A stretch of 25,942 bases of DNA from Larix sibirica (Eukaryota; Streptophyta; Pinopsida; Pinales; Pinaceae): positions 1 through 25,942 of the forward strand of contig NWUY0300002177.1 of NCBI GenBank assembly GCA_004151065.3, given 5' to 3'. Numbering within the stretch: the first letter of the stretch is position 1; each line of letters starts with the position of its first letter. The translations under genes were made by a program, and so were the position numbers. The notes under the pieces are model-generated. The model did no database searches. It saw nothing but the letters and a program-made list of their open reading frames with translations, and was not told the origin of the DNA. Shown here in pieces: positions 1-10,100 of the stretch.

Positions 1-660
1 AGAGGTGCAACTCTAAGTTTTGTTGGTTTTCTCGATTAAAGGTTTCTAGGGTAAATTATGACATGAAGATTTAAAATACGGTTAAAAAAGTGCCACGGAG
101 TTGATACAATTGTGCAACTAATTATTCATTGATAATGCCTCATACATTATTAGTAAAACAAAGCATGAATAGAGGAAGGATCATCCAAAACCACAATGGA
201 ACATGATCCAATGCACATCGCATGAAGAGAATGAGATGTAATCGACAACCTCTAAAGGGGAAGACACCAAAATTTAAAAGAAAAAGATAACTACAAAATC
301 TAAAGCTAAAATTAAACACCACACATTTTGATGATGATGGTGATGGTTATGGTCCATTGAGACCAATTTTGGTCTATCAAAGGAAAAAAATAAATTATTT
401 AATTTTCTGTAAAAAATTCTTCCGATACTCAAAAAGTTTAGAAAAAAATGATAAAAATATATATCAAAATATGCCTGTAACTCGTAGAACCTTAACTATA
501 AAGTTGAGATTATAATCTCAATGCAAAAGTTAAATTATCGCAACCTTTTAGACTTCTAATAAAACTCTTTAAACTTAGGTTAAAAAAAACTAGAATAGAG
601 TGATTTAAACCCTACTCGTGCTTTTGTTCTAGAACCTTACAACCTCCATATTCATTATGA
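1..660. other. AT-rich intergenic sequence, no gene seen
   Basis: No reading frame here resembles a known protein. The only local structure is a short perfect inverted repeat, GACCAA-TT-TTGGTC, at 361-374. The right-hand end runs into a LINE fragment whose coding frame is open from 661. Confidence 0.6.
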
Positions 661-1158
661 AAGCGTGCGGCTCCGTCTACGGATGTTACTTGGCCTTGGG
701 GGGGCTTTGATGGCGCCTCACAACAGATCATGTTGTTGGATGGTGTGGGTGCTATTATCCATATTGCGGCAAATCACTGCATCAAACTTTGGTTCAATTG
801 CGGTATGGGTTCCAATACACGGAGTGAGCTCATTGCTCTTTGGTTGGTTTTGTACATTGCCAAGGGCAGAAATATCCCTCTTGCTCATATTTCGGGCGAC
901 TCGTGTGTCATCATTGAGTGGGCTCGTGGCTTATTTTCCCTCAAAGTGATCCAACTGGATTACTGGCTTCGGGATGCTCGAAAACTTATCAATTATTTTG
1001 GGCTAATCTCTTTTACTCACATTTTTCGTGAGTACAATACATTGGCGGACGAACTTTCCAAGCGGGCTCTACTTTCTCTGGAGGGCACCATTTTTGTAGA
1101 GGATTGGAGGGATGGCTTACTTATTGATCATTCTTCCCATAGTTACTTTTTTTTTTGA
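661..1158 (+). CDS. LINE ORF2 C-terminal fragment, RNase H domain
   Basis: The frame is open for 165 codons after a TGA at 658-660. It encodes an RNase H-like domain of the kind found at the C-terminus of plant L1-type LINE polyproteins, where it removes RNA from RNA/DNA hybrids during retrotransposition. All expected acidic positions are visible. They are the first Asp in GGFDGAS (709-711), the Glu in RSELIALW, the Asp in ISGDS, and the last Asp in REYNTLADELSKRAL. No start codon belongs to this gene: the reverse transcriptase and endonuclease that should precede the domain are absent, so it is a 5'-truncated copy. The absence of internal stops contrasts with every other LINE in the window and suggests a younger insertion. 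The family assignment is firm. Whether any product is made is doubtful. Confidence 0.8.
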   Translation, partial: KRAAPSTDVTWPWGGFDGASQQIMLLDGVGAIIHIAANHCIKLWFNCGMGSNTRSELIALWLVLYIAKGRNIPLAHISGDSCVIIEWARGLFSLKVIQLDYWLRDARKLINYFGLISFTHIFREYNTLADELSKRALLSLEGTIFVEDWRDGLLIDHSSHSYFFF

Positions 1159-1370
1159 TGGGGCATTATTTCTGGTTTGACCTTTTATGTCGTCCTACAG
1201 GTTACTAGTTTCTTGGTGACTTATTTCTCAGGTTCCTGCTACATGGCCCATTGGGGTCTTTCCCCGTCTTTCTCTTGGACAGTTGCATGTCGTGCTTTGG
1301 TTTCTGTTTTGTAGTATCTGTTGGTCGGTTGGTATGTTTTCCTCCTCTGGGGAGGCTTGTTATGGTTGTC

Positions 1371-1474
1371 GGCTATGTTGATTGCCATGTGTTTATGTCT
1401 ACGGACATGCATGGCTGTATTTGTTGTCAGGCTTATGTGGACTGCCATGTGTTTATGTCTACAGGCATGCATGG
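1371..1474 (+). repeat. 60-bp tandem repeat with dyad symmetry in the LINE 3' UTR
   Basis: Position 1381 onward repeats at 1441 onward with an exact 60-base period. The first 34 bases of each copy differ at only a few positions. Each copy contains GCCATG or TGCCATG facing CATGG(C), with GTC facing GAC nearer the loop, so each can fold into a hairpin. Homology extends about ten bases left of 1381 and fades after 1474. Confidence 0.75.
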
Positions 1475-1582
1475 TTTTGGATGTTTTTTCCTTTTTTCGT
1501 TTGGACAGATGTGGGTCTTGACCTATGTATCTTCTCTTACTATTTTAATATTATAGTAAGCTTTTTTCTTTTGAAAAAAAAG

Positions 1583-2279
1583 TCTACTCTCAACCCATAA
1601 CCATTTGTAAATATATCGATTGTTGATCGTGGTAATTCTCTACTTTGTATACATGTGTAAAGATATTTTTATTATTATTATTTTTTTTGCAAGAGAAATG
1701 TAGGAAAACATTTAAACTTTTAGAAAATGCATGGCAAGAATTATTGTGCTCACACATGTAAAATTTAATCAAAATAATGTTGAGTATTGTTTGAATGGCC
1801 ATGTGTAATTGATGACATTTTCATGTTGAGTAAAAGCATGTTTTTTATAGCTAAAAGTTAAGGAATTTATAAACAATACACATCTTCTATAGAACTTTCA
1901 ATATGTTATATGATTATAGATAAAATAAGCTGTCCATGCATATCAATATATAAAAATGATTCATTTGCATGATAGTGAGACATTTAAAAAAAGTATACAT
2001 TCTACACTTGGTTTTACAATTTCTCTATTCTTTCATTTATACATATAAGTCTAAATTCTCTCTTAAGGTTAGATATTGGTTTCATAATGCTCATGGTTTG
2101 GAAGAGAGACATTTCCCTGCACAGTTAAGGTTTCAACCAAGTTACTTTTCATATCCAAGTCGGTCATTGTGTCTTCTGTGGCTATCTCTTTGGTGACTCC
2201 TCCCACGCCATCTCTTTGATTTAGGTGCTTCTACATCCATAATTCTTGAGTGCATCACCTTTTGGGTCCTTATTTTGCA
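1583..2279. other. AT-rich spacer, possible 5' UTR of LINE A at its right end
   Basis: No protein-like frame is visible. About 2080-2279 becomes less AT-rich and leads directly into the ORF1 start of LINE A, so it may be that element's 5' UTR. This is inference from position only. Confidence 0.45.
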
Positions 2280-3010
2280 ATGGATCCAGGTTTCCCTAAG
2301 AAATCCTTCAAGGATGCTCTCAGTTGCCCAACCTTAATGGGCAATCAATTGTCTCTAGAGTGCTCAACTCAAGGTCATTTTTGGATGTAAAATGCAACAT
2401 CCATCCACTATATTCTCATGGATATCAAATCCCTTGGGTAGATGGAATTTTATCTACAACATGGATTGTTCTGTCGATTCAATAAGTCACGGTCTCAGTT
2501 TGTTAATCTACACCAATGGATTTCTCTCACTTGGAAACTGTTGCTTAAGGAATAAGCTTTTATCTACCCTTATGGAAGGGGTTTCTACATCGTGGAATTT
2601 ATTTATGGTTTGGAAAGGAATCTCATTTTAAATTGCAGTCATTAGTTTTATGGGTGTGTTGGTATGTGGATGAAACCTTGGTTTCTTACTTTCAATCATT
2701 CTTCAGATATGCTTTTAATGGCTCAATTATGGGTTCATATCCCAAATATCTCTCTATACTGAAGGTCTAAGGAATCCCTCAGTGAAATCAAGAATGGTAT
2801 TGTCAAATTCCATTTTTCATCAAAGAAACAAAGAAAATGCAAATAGCCACAAATCCGTGGATATGCATAAACATGGACTTCTCCAAAGACCTACTATAAA
2901 ATATATGGCCAGAAGTTAAGGATTATGTGTGGAAACAAAAACTCAATTATGAGTAAAATGCATTAAAGTGAAAAGGGTGCTTTGAAGTAGGGCATAGTCC
3001 ATTGTCTTAA
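2280..3010 (+). pseudogene. LINE A ORF1 (DUF4283-type RNA-binding protein), decayed
   Basis: Reading from ATG 2280 gives MDPGFPKKSFKDAL followed by the DUF4283 fold typical of plant LINE ORF1. Recognisable blocks are LFCRFN, YPYGRGFYIVEF near 2570-2600, ERNLILNCS, MWMKPWFLTFN near 2665-2695 and LWVHIPNISLY. After a frame change, NMDFSKDL and WKQKLNYE lead to a zinc knuckle remnant (GCFEVGH, 2975-2995). The ORF1 product of such elements binds element RNA and accompanies it to the target. In-frame stops (near 2383, 2428, 2548, 2638 and others) and at least one frameshift kill it. No endonuclease or RT of the same element follows, because the downstream sequence is occupied by an antisense LINE. 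A complete ORF1 would be about 350-450 residues, so this copy covers roughly its first 250. Confidence 0.75.
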
Positions 3011-3993
3011 GTTAGAAGGGAACCACATAACATCACCATCTAGTAGAAAAAGAGCCTCTCTCGAAAGAGAAACTTGATCCTCAAGCAACAATCTATAAAA
3101 AAAAAAACCATTGGATCATCCCATTTATAATAAATAACCCCTTTGCCTTGATAAGAGTTCTCAAACAAAGAGATGAAGTTGAAAATGTGAAAGCTATAAC
3201 CCTTTGCAGGAGCCAATGCAACATTAATGGGAGTTTCTTTCGATATTAATTTGATTTCTAGCTCTACCTTTTAGTTTTAAAATGGTTTCATATTACTTAC
3301 TAAAAATAATATAGTTGGCATACTTAAACACAATTTGGGTTATAAGGTCGCAGTGCGATAAGCATAATTATAAACAACATAGCTTCCAAATTAATGTTTA
3401 CTACTTTTTCTTATTATTTCATATTAAACTTATCATTTCTTATGTTATTGTAGTTTTTTATAAACAAAAAAAATTAGCATTTCATTAAAAATTAATTGTA
3501 AAATCCATATCTATATTATAGGGTTTATAGCATATTACTTATATTAATTGAAAGTAAAAAAGAATTATTAATTTTCTAAAACTTTCCAAAACAAAATCGA
3601 TGCCATCCAACTTTTTGGTTCCTTCCTTTTTCCTTTTTCTTTTTCTTTTTGAAGTTAACTTTCTAAGATGTGCTTAGGATAATTTTTATCTTTTAGAAAG
3701 CTTGTGTAATTCCTATGGTTTGTATCTTTAGAATACGTTTAGCATTTAGTTTTTTTGAAATTGGAATGGGTAATTTGTATTATAAACAGTTAAAGAAAAA
3801 TCAACATAAAAAAGTTACATTGTAGCAGTTCAAAAAAAGATTGATAGAGTTTTTGAAAGTGCTATCAATTCCATATACAAATCGTCCAAATTTTTAGAGC
3901 TATTCCCATATGACTAGCTACTACAATACTGTTGTAGATTTCTACATATCGTCCTAATAGTAGTTGGCAAAAAGTAAGCATACAATACTGAAA
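3011..3993. other. AT-rich stretch between LINE A and antisense LINE C
   Basis: About 980 bp, very AT-rich from 3290 on, with no recognisable protein on either strand. The right part is probably the 3' UTR of the minus-strand LINE whose last frame stops at 3994. A pyrimidine-rich run at 3623-3652 reads as an A-rich tail on the minus strand and may mark that element's 3' end. The left part may be remaining ORF1 sequence of LINE A, but I cannot align it. Confidence 0.4.
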
Positions 3994-5105
3994 TTAGGTG
4001 TAGCTATGTCCACTATCCATAACCGTGTCATCTGCATTTTCCTCAATGCGATCATCTAAGCTGGAAATATTCATTGTTTCCTGGGTGGAATGATCAACAA
4101 TGGTGCTTTCATTATCCTTGCTTCCATAACAGTAAAAAAATTTGGACTACTTCACTACTAAAATATCCCCATGTCGTTCCAGGGTGGTCGAAATTGTATC
4201 CACTTGAGCTCCATAAACACGAACGTTCCGTTCCTTATCATAAAGATGGGCATCTAAACATGACGTATGAAATGAAATATAATGAATAGCCTACTCAAAA
4301 TATTGCAGGCGAGTTCATCCAATGTAAATGACTACAAATATCTTGTATGTCTGATCGAGCATCTCTTATTCCATTAGAGAACTCCAATAATTTTTTCTCA
4401 AGATCCATTGCAAGCTTCATAATTACCAAACAAAACAAGTCCCCTGAAGTTCCTAAATCCCAATTTTTCCAAATTAAAGACAGGATTGATCCCAAACCAA
4501 ACCTACAAATTATTTCTTGTAGATTATCCTCCTCTCTCCCAGCACAATTTGCAATAAGAAGCCACTCCCCTAGGGCATAAGGGAAGGCGTCTATCTCCTC
4601 TGAAGTTTCTAAATCCCAAGCTTTCCAAATTAAAGATGGGGTTGAACCTGAACCAAATCTGCATATTATTTCCTATAGATTATTTTCCTCTCTCCCAGCA
4701 CTATTTGCAAAAGAAGCCACTCCCCCGGGGTGCAAGGGAAGGCATCTATCTCCTCTGCATTTTTCAACACCATCCCCAAATTGCAACACACACCAAACCT
4801 ACTACCCTCAACTTTGTTCTTGGAAATGTGAAATGAATTGACAGTACATAGAAAGGAGGTAACATTTATCAATGAAGCGGGGTATGTCCTTGTGGCCAGG
4901 CTACCCAGAGGATCCTCCACACGCTGAGGACGCTTGGTGCATGATGACCTACATTAATTCCCAAGAGTGACAACTAATACCATTTATGAGGGATGGGATC
5001 ATTCTTAGAGAGGTTCGGGCCAACTCTCCCAACCTGCCATTAAACCTCACAACCATCATGAAATTCATTAATGCAACCTTAGGAGGTAATTATACCTTCA
5101 AATCC
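3994..5105 (-). pseudogene. LINE C region downstream of RNase H, coding-like, unrecognised
   Basis: Two minus-strand pieces look coding. One (4495 down to 4298) has a helical, charged stretch, KLAMDLEKKLLEFSNGIRDA. Another (about 4255 down to 3994) is open for some 85 codons with a single TAG and contains ERHGDILVVK and ISSLDDRIEENADDTV. Between the RNase H domain and these lies a 156-bp tandem duplication. I infer a C-terminal extension of the ORF2 protein, since the pieces follow RNase H on the same strand, but I recognise no domain. They could instead be untranslated sequence with chance open frames. Confidence 0.4.
4445..4755. repeat. Tandem duplication of about 156 bp
   Basis: Positions 4445-4600 repeat at 4601-4755. 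Both copies run from TGAAGT(T)TCTAAATCCC-like sequence through CTCTCTCCCAGCA and GAAGCCACTCCCC to CTATCTCCTC. Copies differ by scattered substitutions and one base in length. The unit is 52 codons long, so duplication would preserve a reading frame on the LINE C strand. Confidence 0.85.
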
Positions 5106-5560
5106 TTAGGGGAGCCAACATAAGGTTTGTTTACCCCCATTTTTAATTATGCTCTCAATTTCCAAAAGGACCGCATTATTTGCATGTTGATCTGCTTGTT
5201 GATTATTTTCTCATTTCACATGGAAAATCTGACCTTCATGGATTTGGTTGAGAATCCTATTGATGTGCTTTCGCAACCTTCCGGCTATCTTGACTTCGAG
5301 ATCCTTTATTTTCCTAGCTTGTGAAAGAATTAGTAAGGAATCTGCAATGACAACAATCAATTGGATTCCAAGAGAAATGGTATTCACAAGACCTTGATAG
5401 AGGGCATAGCACTATGCTTGATTATTTGTGGCGATTCCTAAACCCCATTCAAAAGTTAATGTTGCATTTCCTCCAGGATCTAAAAATATCCCTCCTGCAC
5501 CTTCCTCCCCAATAAGTTTAGCATTTACTTAAACAAGTTAGAAAATTTGAGTTTTTGTTA
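5106..5560 (-). pseudogene. LINE C ORF2 RNase H domain, decayed
   Basis: The minus-strand frame from 5528 contains EEGAGGIFLDPGGN, EWGLGIATNNQA, IVVIADSLLI, then ARKIKDLEVKIAGRLRKHI and ENNQQADQHANNAV, ending at a TAA (5106-5108). This is the order of a LINE RNase H domain. The second catalytic residue, a Glu normally just after NNQA, is a TAG stop (plus-strand 5412-5414). A TGA also interrupts the segment before ENNQQAD. The third and fourth acidic positions (IADS, QADQ) persist, while the first (the FDGA block) is not recognisable. It is therefore a dead copy. Confidence 0.75.
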
Positions 5561-5690
5561 GAAAATACCTCCTTATTAAGAACATTTTTATTTCTACTGA
5601 ATCTTCTTCTACATGACATTTTGCAATTGAAATGTTAAAGAGAAAAAACTAAAATGGTTCAAACAACTAATTTGGAAAATAATATCCATG

Positions 5691-5701
5691 AATGAATATC
5701 A
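5691..5701. repeat. Candidate target-site duplication, left copy, LINE B
   Basis: AATGAATATCA occurs here, just before the 5' end of LINE B, and again at 23576-23586 directly after an A-run. The two positions are those expected for a LINE insertion. The 11-base AT-rich match could still be chance. Confidence 0.55.
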
Positions 5702-5835
5702 AAAAAAGGATTTAGAAATGAATTTAATGATCCTTGTGCTACTACGTCCAAAATTTCCTCCATTGAAAAACTTAGGTTGTCTCCTGTAAGGGAGGTTGGC
5801 CTGCTCTTTGGTATTTCCATGTGTCTCTCCCGATC

Positions 5836-7119
5836 ATGGATCTAGGAGGGGATTCCTTAAATTGTGCTAATGAGGAGGCCTTTTGTGTCTTTGTTTCCTC
5901 CATTTTCTCCAAACCAAAAGTCACAACACCTCCCTCCCATTTTGTGAAGCCAACATGCATCCCATAAGTCAATGAATCTTCCTCTGCATCACAACACACG
6001 ACTCTTTCTCTTTTGAAGCGTGACTTTATTGCACAATTCACTAGTCTATGGCCCTCACCTAGAGCTATATAGCAGTGGATTGTAAAGAATTAAATATCTC
6101 TAGTAAATGGAACTATTTTCCAATGTTTATTGGGAAAATATTACTTTGCTTTCTTATTCGAGAAAAAAGAGGACATGAATCTCATCTTCAAAAGTGGCCC
6201 TTACTTCATAGGTCCAAGAGGAATTCATTTGAATGCGAGGAATCTTCCAACCCAAAACATGGTATCCTTTTCGTTGTCTTGGTAAGGGCTTTTCCCACCC
6301 CCATATCTTATTCCACACTATTTGAGTGATGAGGATTGGGATACCATTGGGAACACTCTCAAACACTATATTGACAGATCCAAGCCAAAGTCTTCCATGT
6401 TTTCTTGTGTTATAATTTGTGTGGAGGAAAATCTAGTGAAGGAACTGCCATAAAAAATAAATCTCTCCATGGATGGGTAGATTCAAACACATAAATTGGA
6501 TTATCAGCAGTTCCCCTTCAAGTGGAAGGTTTGTCGTGAATATGACCATTTTGTAAAGAAATGCAAATAGGAAAAACCTCAGCCTCGAGCCCTAGTAGAA
6601 AATAACAGATAGAAACAAGTCAAGAAAGGTGCAAGGGATGTCGAGAATGTTGGCATGACTAGTGAAAATCCTATTAATGGTACTCTATATCCTTAAAGCA
6701 ACAATTTCCAAGCTCTCTCATAGCTCAAACTTGGAAACCTTTTGAGTGAACAACCTCAAGATGAAGAAGTCGTCACTCAAGAAGAAATAGTTAAACCCTT
6801 GGATCAACGAATATCAAAAGAAAGAAATGACAAAGAGTATAAAATGGCTTGGCTCCCCATTGAATCAATAAAGGAGGAAACATCTAGGAAACAACAAGAA
6901 GAAGAGACATAATATTATGAGGAAGAGAGATTGCCAACCAAAAATTCAAGTAGAATCCCTTAAGAGAGAATAGAGAAGATATAGCTACAAAGGAAAAGGT
7001 CCTAGGTATTCAAACCACTCATTCATAACTCTTTCAGAAACAAACCATTAAAAAATCCTAGGCAATAGGAAACCATATATGATGTTGGTATCGATCCTCA
7101 CCCTCCATCTGGTCAATAA
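5836..7119 (+). pseudogene. LINE B ORF1 (DUF4283 plus CCHC knuckle), decayed
   Basis: From ATG 5836 a single frame runs about 427 codons to TAA 7117-7119 without an evident frameshift, though broken by about 15 in-frame stops. Its features match plant LINE ORF1. FTSLWPSPRAI lies near residues 65-75. YFAFLFEKKEDMNLIFKSGP begins near residue 105, and GNTLKHYIDRSKPKS is near residue 170. CVIICVEENL is followed by a zinc knuckle, WKVCREYDHFVKKC (about 6526-6567), whose first Cys is now Trp. The last third is acidic and rich in Glu and Lys. The protein would coat element RNA. The stop overlaps the ORF2 start codon as TAATG. The start was chosen as the first ATG of the frame before the homologous blocks. 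Confidence 0.75.
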
Positions 7120-10100
7120 TGAATATTGTCTCCTGGAATTGAAGAGGATTGTGAAGAAGAATCACAGTAAAGGCATTAAAGGATCTTGTAAGAGGATAAA
7201 TACTTTCAATCTTTCTCATCTAGGAGAGAAAAATGGATGCAGAATAAGTATTAGAAACAATAATGAAATTATGGAATCAAAGTGATAAACATGTAGCTAG
7301 TGCAAGCGAAGACTCAAGGGGAATTAACACCTTATGGGAAGCTAGAATATTCAGGAAACAGAACAACGAGAAACACAACATTGGTTGATGATATATTTAG
7401 AAAACAAAGAGACAAAAGAAATACTTAGAATCTGAATGTCTATGTTCTAGCCCAATATGGGGAAAATTAACTTCTAGAAATCACTAACAAATCTAAAAGA
7501 TCTAGGTATGAGCCATGGAACCAATGTAGCTAATGATTTTAATGCCACTCTTACTAAAAGTGAAACAAGGGGAGGCAATTTAGTGAAGGATCAATTTGGA
7601 GAATAGATGGAGATTTGATCCTTGATTAGGATCTGGTTGATATCATTCCAAAAGAGGAATTTATGCATGGTCCAATTGCAAAATCGATCCTAGGCACATA
7701 GTTGCTCAATTAGAGAGATTCCTAATTCACATATATTTTATGTTGGAAAACGTTTCCATCTTCTTTAGGGTTATTCCTTCGAACATATTTAGTCTCACAC
7801 CCATCCTCCTTACCTTCCAAGTGGTAGGAAACTTGGGCCCAATTCCATTTCATTTCAACCCTCTATGGTTGCAAAAGAAGGAAGCATTGGATATAATTCA
7901 AGAAAAACTGAGCTCTAGAATCAAAGTTAAGGCTAGTAAAGGGAGCCTTAAAGAAATGGGCAAACTCTAATTACAAATCTCCACTAGAATAAATATTTGA
8001 GGAGCATCAATAGCTAGAAATCCTTCATATGAACATGGAAAGGAAGGAAATCTCCACTAAATAACCACTAAATAACTTAAGGAAGAACAAAAGTTGACCC
8101 AAAAAATCCATTAGCTATATAGAAAGGAGGAGGAACTATGGTGAATCAAGCCTAGAAGCCTTTGGCTTAAAGTAGGATATAAAAATAAAACATTATTTCA
8201 TAAGCAAGCAAAATGACAACGATATAGGAATAGCCTCAAGGAAATCATTGATTCTAATGGAAATCAAATATATGACTTCAAGGCAATAAAAGAAGAGGCA
8301 CATACATAGATGGGGTGTTTAACCTGGGGGGGGAAAGCAGTGCTAAAACATACCATGGTTGGTCAATCATCAGGAGAATCTATCTCCTGAGAAGGAAATC
8401 AAGGAAAAAGAGGTAGTGGACACAATATGAAACTTGGATCCTGACAAAACCCTAGGTCTAGATGGATTCATTATCCACTTCTTCAAATAATGTTGCCACA
8501 TTATAAAATTTGATCTTCGCAAAATGTTAAATTAGAGCAGAGAAAACAATAAAATTTGGGGAGAAACCAACTCTTCATTTATATCCTTGGTTCCTAGGAA
8601 TCCAAGCCATCATCCTTGTCACAATTCTGGCCTATCTCTTTATGCAACTTGACTTATAAGACCTAAAAAAAATCTTGTCTAATAGGATTAAGTCCCCTCT
8701 TCCCAAGATGATATAAGGAAAGCTAGGGGGTTTATGGAAAAAAGGAAAATCACTAACAATATCATAATGGTTGAAGAAGTGATCCTTTGAAGTCAAATCC
8801 ATAGAGACAAAGGTATGGTTATCAAAATCAACCTTGCTAATTGTTTTGATATCGTTAGGAACAACTTATCTTTTTCATGATTATGGAAACATTCGGCTTC
8901 TCAAAAAAGATCATCAAATGGATAAAAGATTGCATTGATAGACCATGGGTAGCAACCTGACTAACCAAGTTTTTAAAAAGGTCTAAGGGGGATCACTCTC
9001 CGGCATTTTTATACATTCTAATGGAAAAGACCCTAAGCATAAATTTGGATAGAGAAAGGAAGGAAATTTGGAAGGGATCCATATATATTGGGGGTGAAAT
9101 ATCTCAACCACACTCAGTTCGTTGATGACACATTGTTTATGGGAGGAGCATCCACTATGAGTACCTCCATATTCAAACAAATCATGTGTTCCTTTATTGA
9201 GGCATCAAGGGGAAAATTAAATACATGAAAGATCCAAGTATTGGGTTTGAACATCTCGCAAATATTGTTGCAGCACATATCTAGAATATTTGGTTTCACA
9301 GTCTTACATCACTAGTCATCATTCATATCTAGGAACCCCCATTTCATTGAGGCATCTCAAAGCTGTAGACTATGCTCATGTAATCCAAAAAATCAAGAAT
9401 AAAATTCAAGCATGGGGGGTGAATTAGATGAATCCTGCAAGTAAGATAGTCTTGATAAAGTTTGTCCTTTGTTCTCTCCCTATTTATAAGTGTTCCACTA
9501 TGTTGGCTCTAATTCATATTATGAACTAAATCAGTAGAGATATCCATTCATTTTTGTGGCAAGGAGGTAAATCCAATCAAAATCAATTACACTTATTTAA
9601 ATGGGAAATAGTAAGAGCCTTCCTTGGAAATGGAGGGCTTTGAATAAAAGACCCAAGGTGAATGAACATAGTCTTACCTACAAAAATCCTCTGGTAGCTC
9701 ATCTCTGGGAAAAAAGAATGGTGGAAATTAATGCTCACTAAGAAATATATGGGTGGAGCTGGGAAACAATGCTTGGACAAATATATTTTTGACTGTAAAG
9801 GATCGAGCATATGGAGCTTATGTAAATCTGCAAGTAAAATCATCCAGGAAAGATTATATTGGGTTTCTGGGAATGGAAAACTAATGGGAAGATAATATCA
9901 TGGGTAGAGATCCTCTCTCATAAAAAATTAGGCTACAATAATTAAGGGATTGATTAACCATGGAATTAAATCGCTATATCACCTCTAAGAGTGGGATCCT
10001 TTAAGGCGTTGGAAGTGTTGGAAGCAATTGGAGCTCCCGACAAATTTGTATTTCTAGTTCAAAGTAGTTCTCTCTACTGCAAGGCATGGATCCTATAAGA

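Larger units (their letters stand above)
661..1582 (+). mobile_element. 5'-truncated LINE (RNase H plus 3' UTR)
   Basis: The RNase H frame is followed by about 420 bp of untranslated sequence ending in an A-run at 1575-1582, as expected for a LINE inserted by target-primed reverse transcription. The 5' boundary is placed only where homology to the LINE protein begins. I found no convincing target-site duplication, so both ends are approximate. Confidence 0.68.
3994..5560 (-). mobile_element. LINE C, antisense 3' portion
   Basis: On the minus strand this region gives an RNase H domain (5528 down to 5106) followed by about 1.1 kb of degraded coding-like sequence down to a stop at 3994-3996. 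Its orientation is opposite to LINEs A and B, so it is an independent insertion. The endonuclease and RT expected upstream on the minus strand are not seen at higher coordinates, so the copy looks 5'-truncated near 5560. Neither end is fixed by a target duplication. Confidence 0.65.

Noticed and set aside
361-374. Short perfect inverted repeat as an MITE end or operator
   Set aside because: The arms are six bases, with no partner end, duplication or gene nearby.
1239-1472. Minus-strand ORF with repeated HACRHKHMA-like motif
   Set aside because: The repeat is the 60-bp tandem unit of the LINE 3' UTR read on the wrong strand.
3623-3652. Pyrimidine-rich run as the poly(A) tail of LINE C
   Set aside because: It is interrupted by many C residues and has no matching target duplication, so I mention it only as a possibility.
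4445-4755. Direct repeats considered as a CRISPR-like or satellite array
   Set aside because: There are only two copies, adjacent with no spacers, which is a simple tandem duplication.
5772-6366. Two minus-strand ORFs of 89 and 70 residues
   Set aside because: The plus strand here is the ORF1 frame of LINE B with clear family blocks, so the minus frames are shadows.
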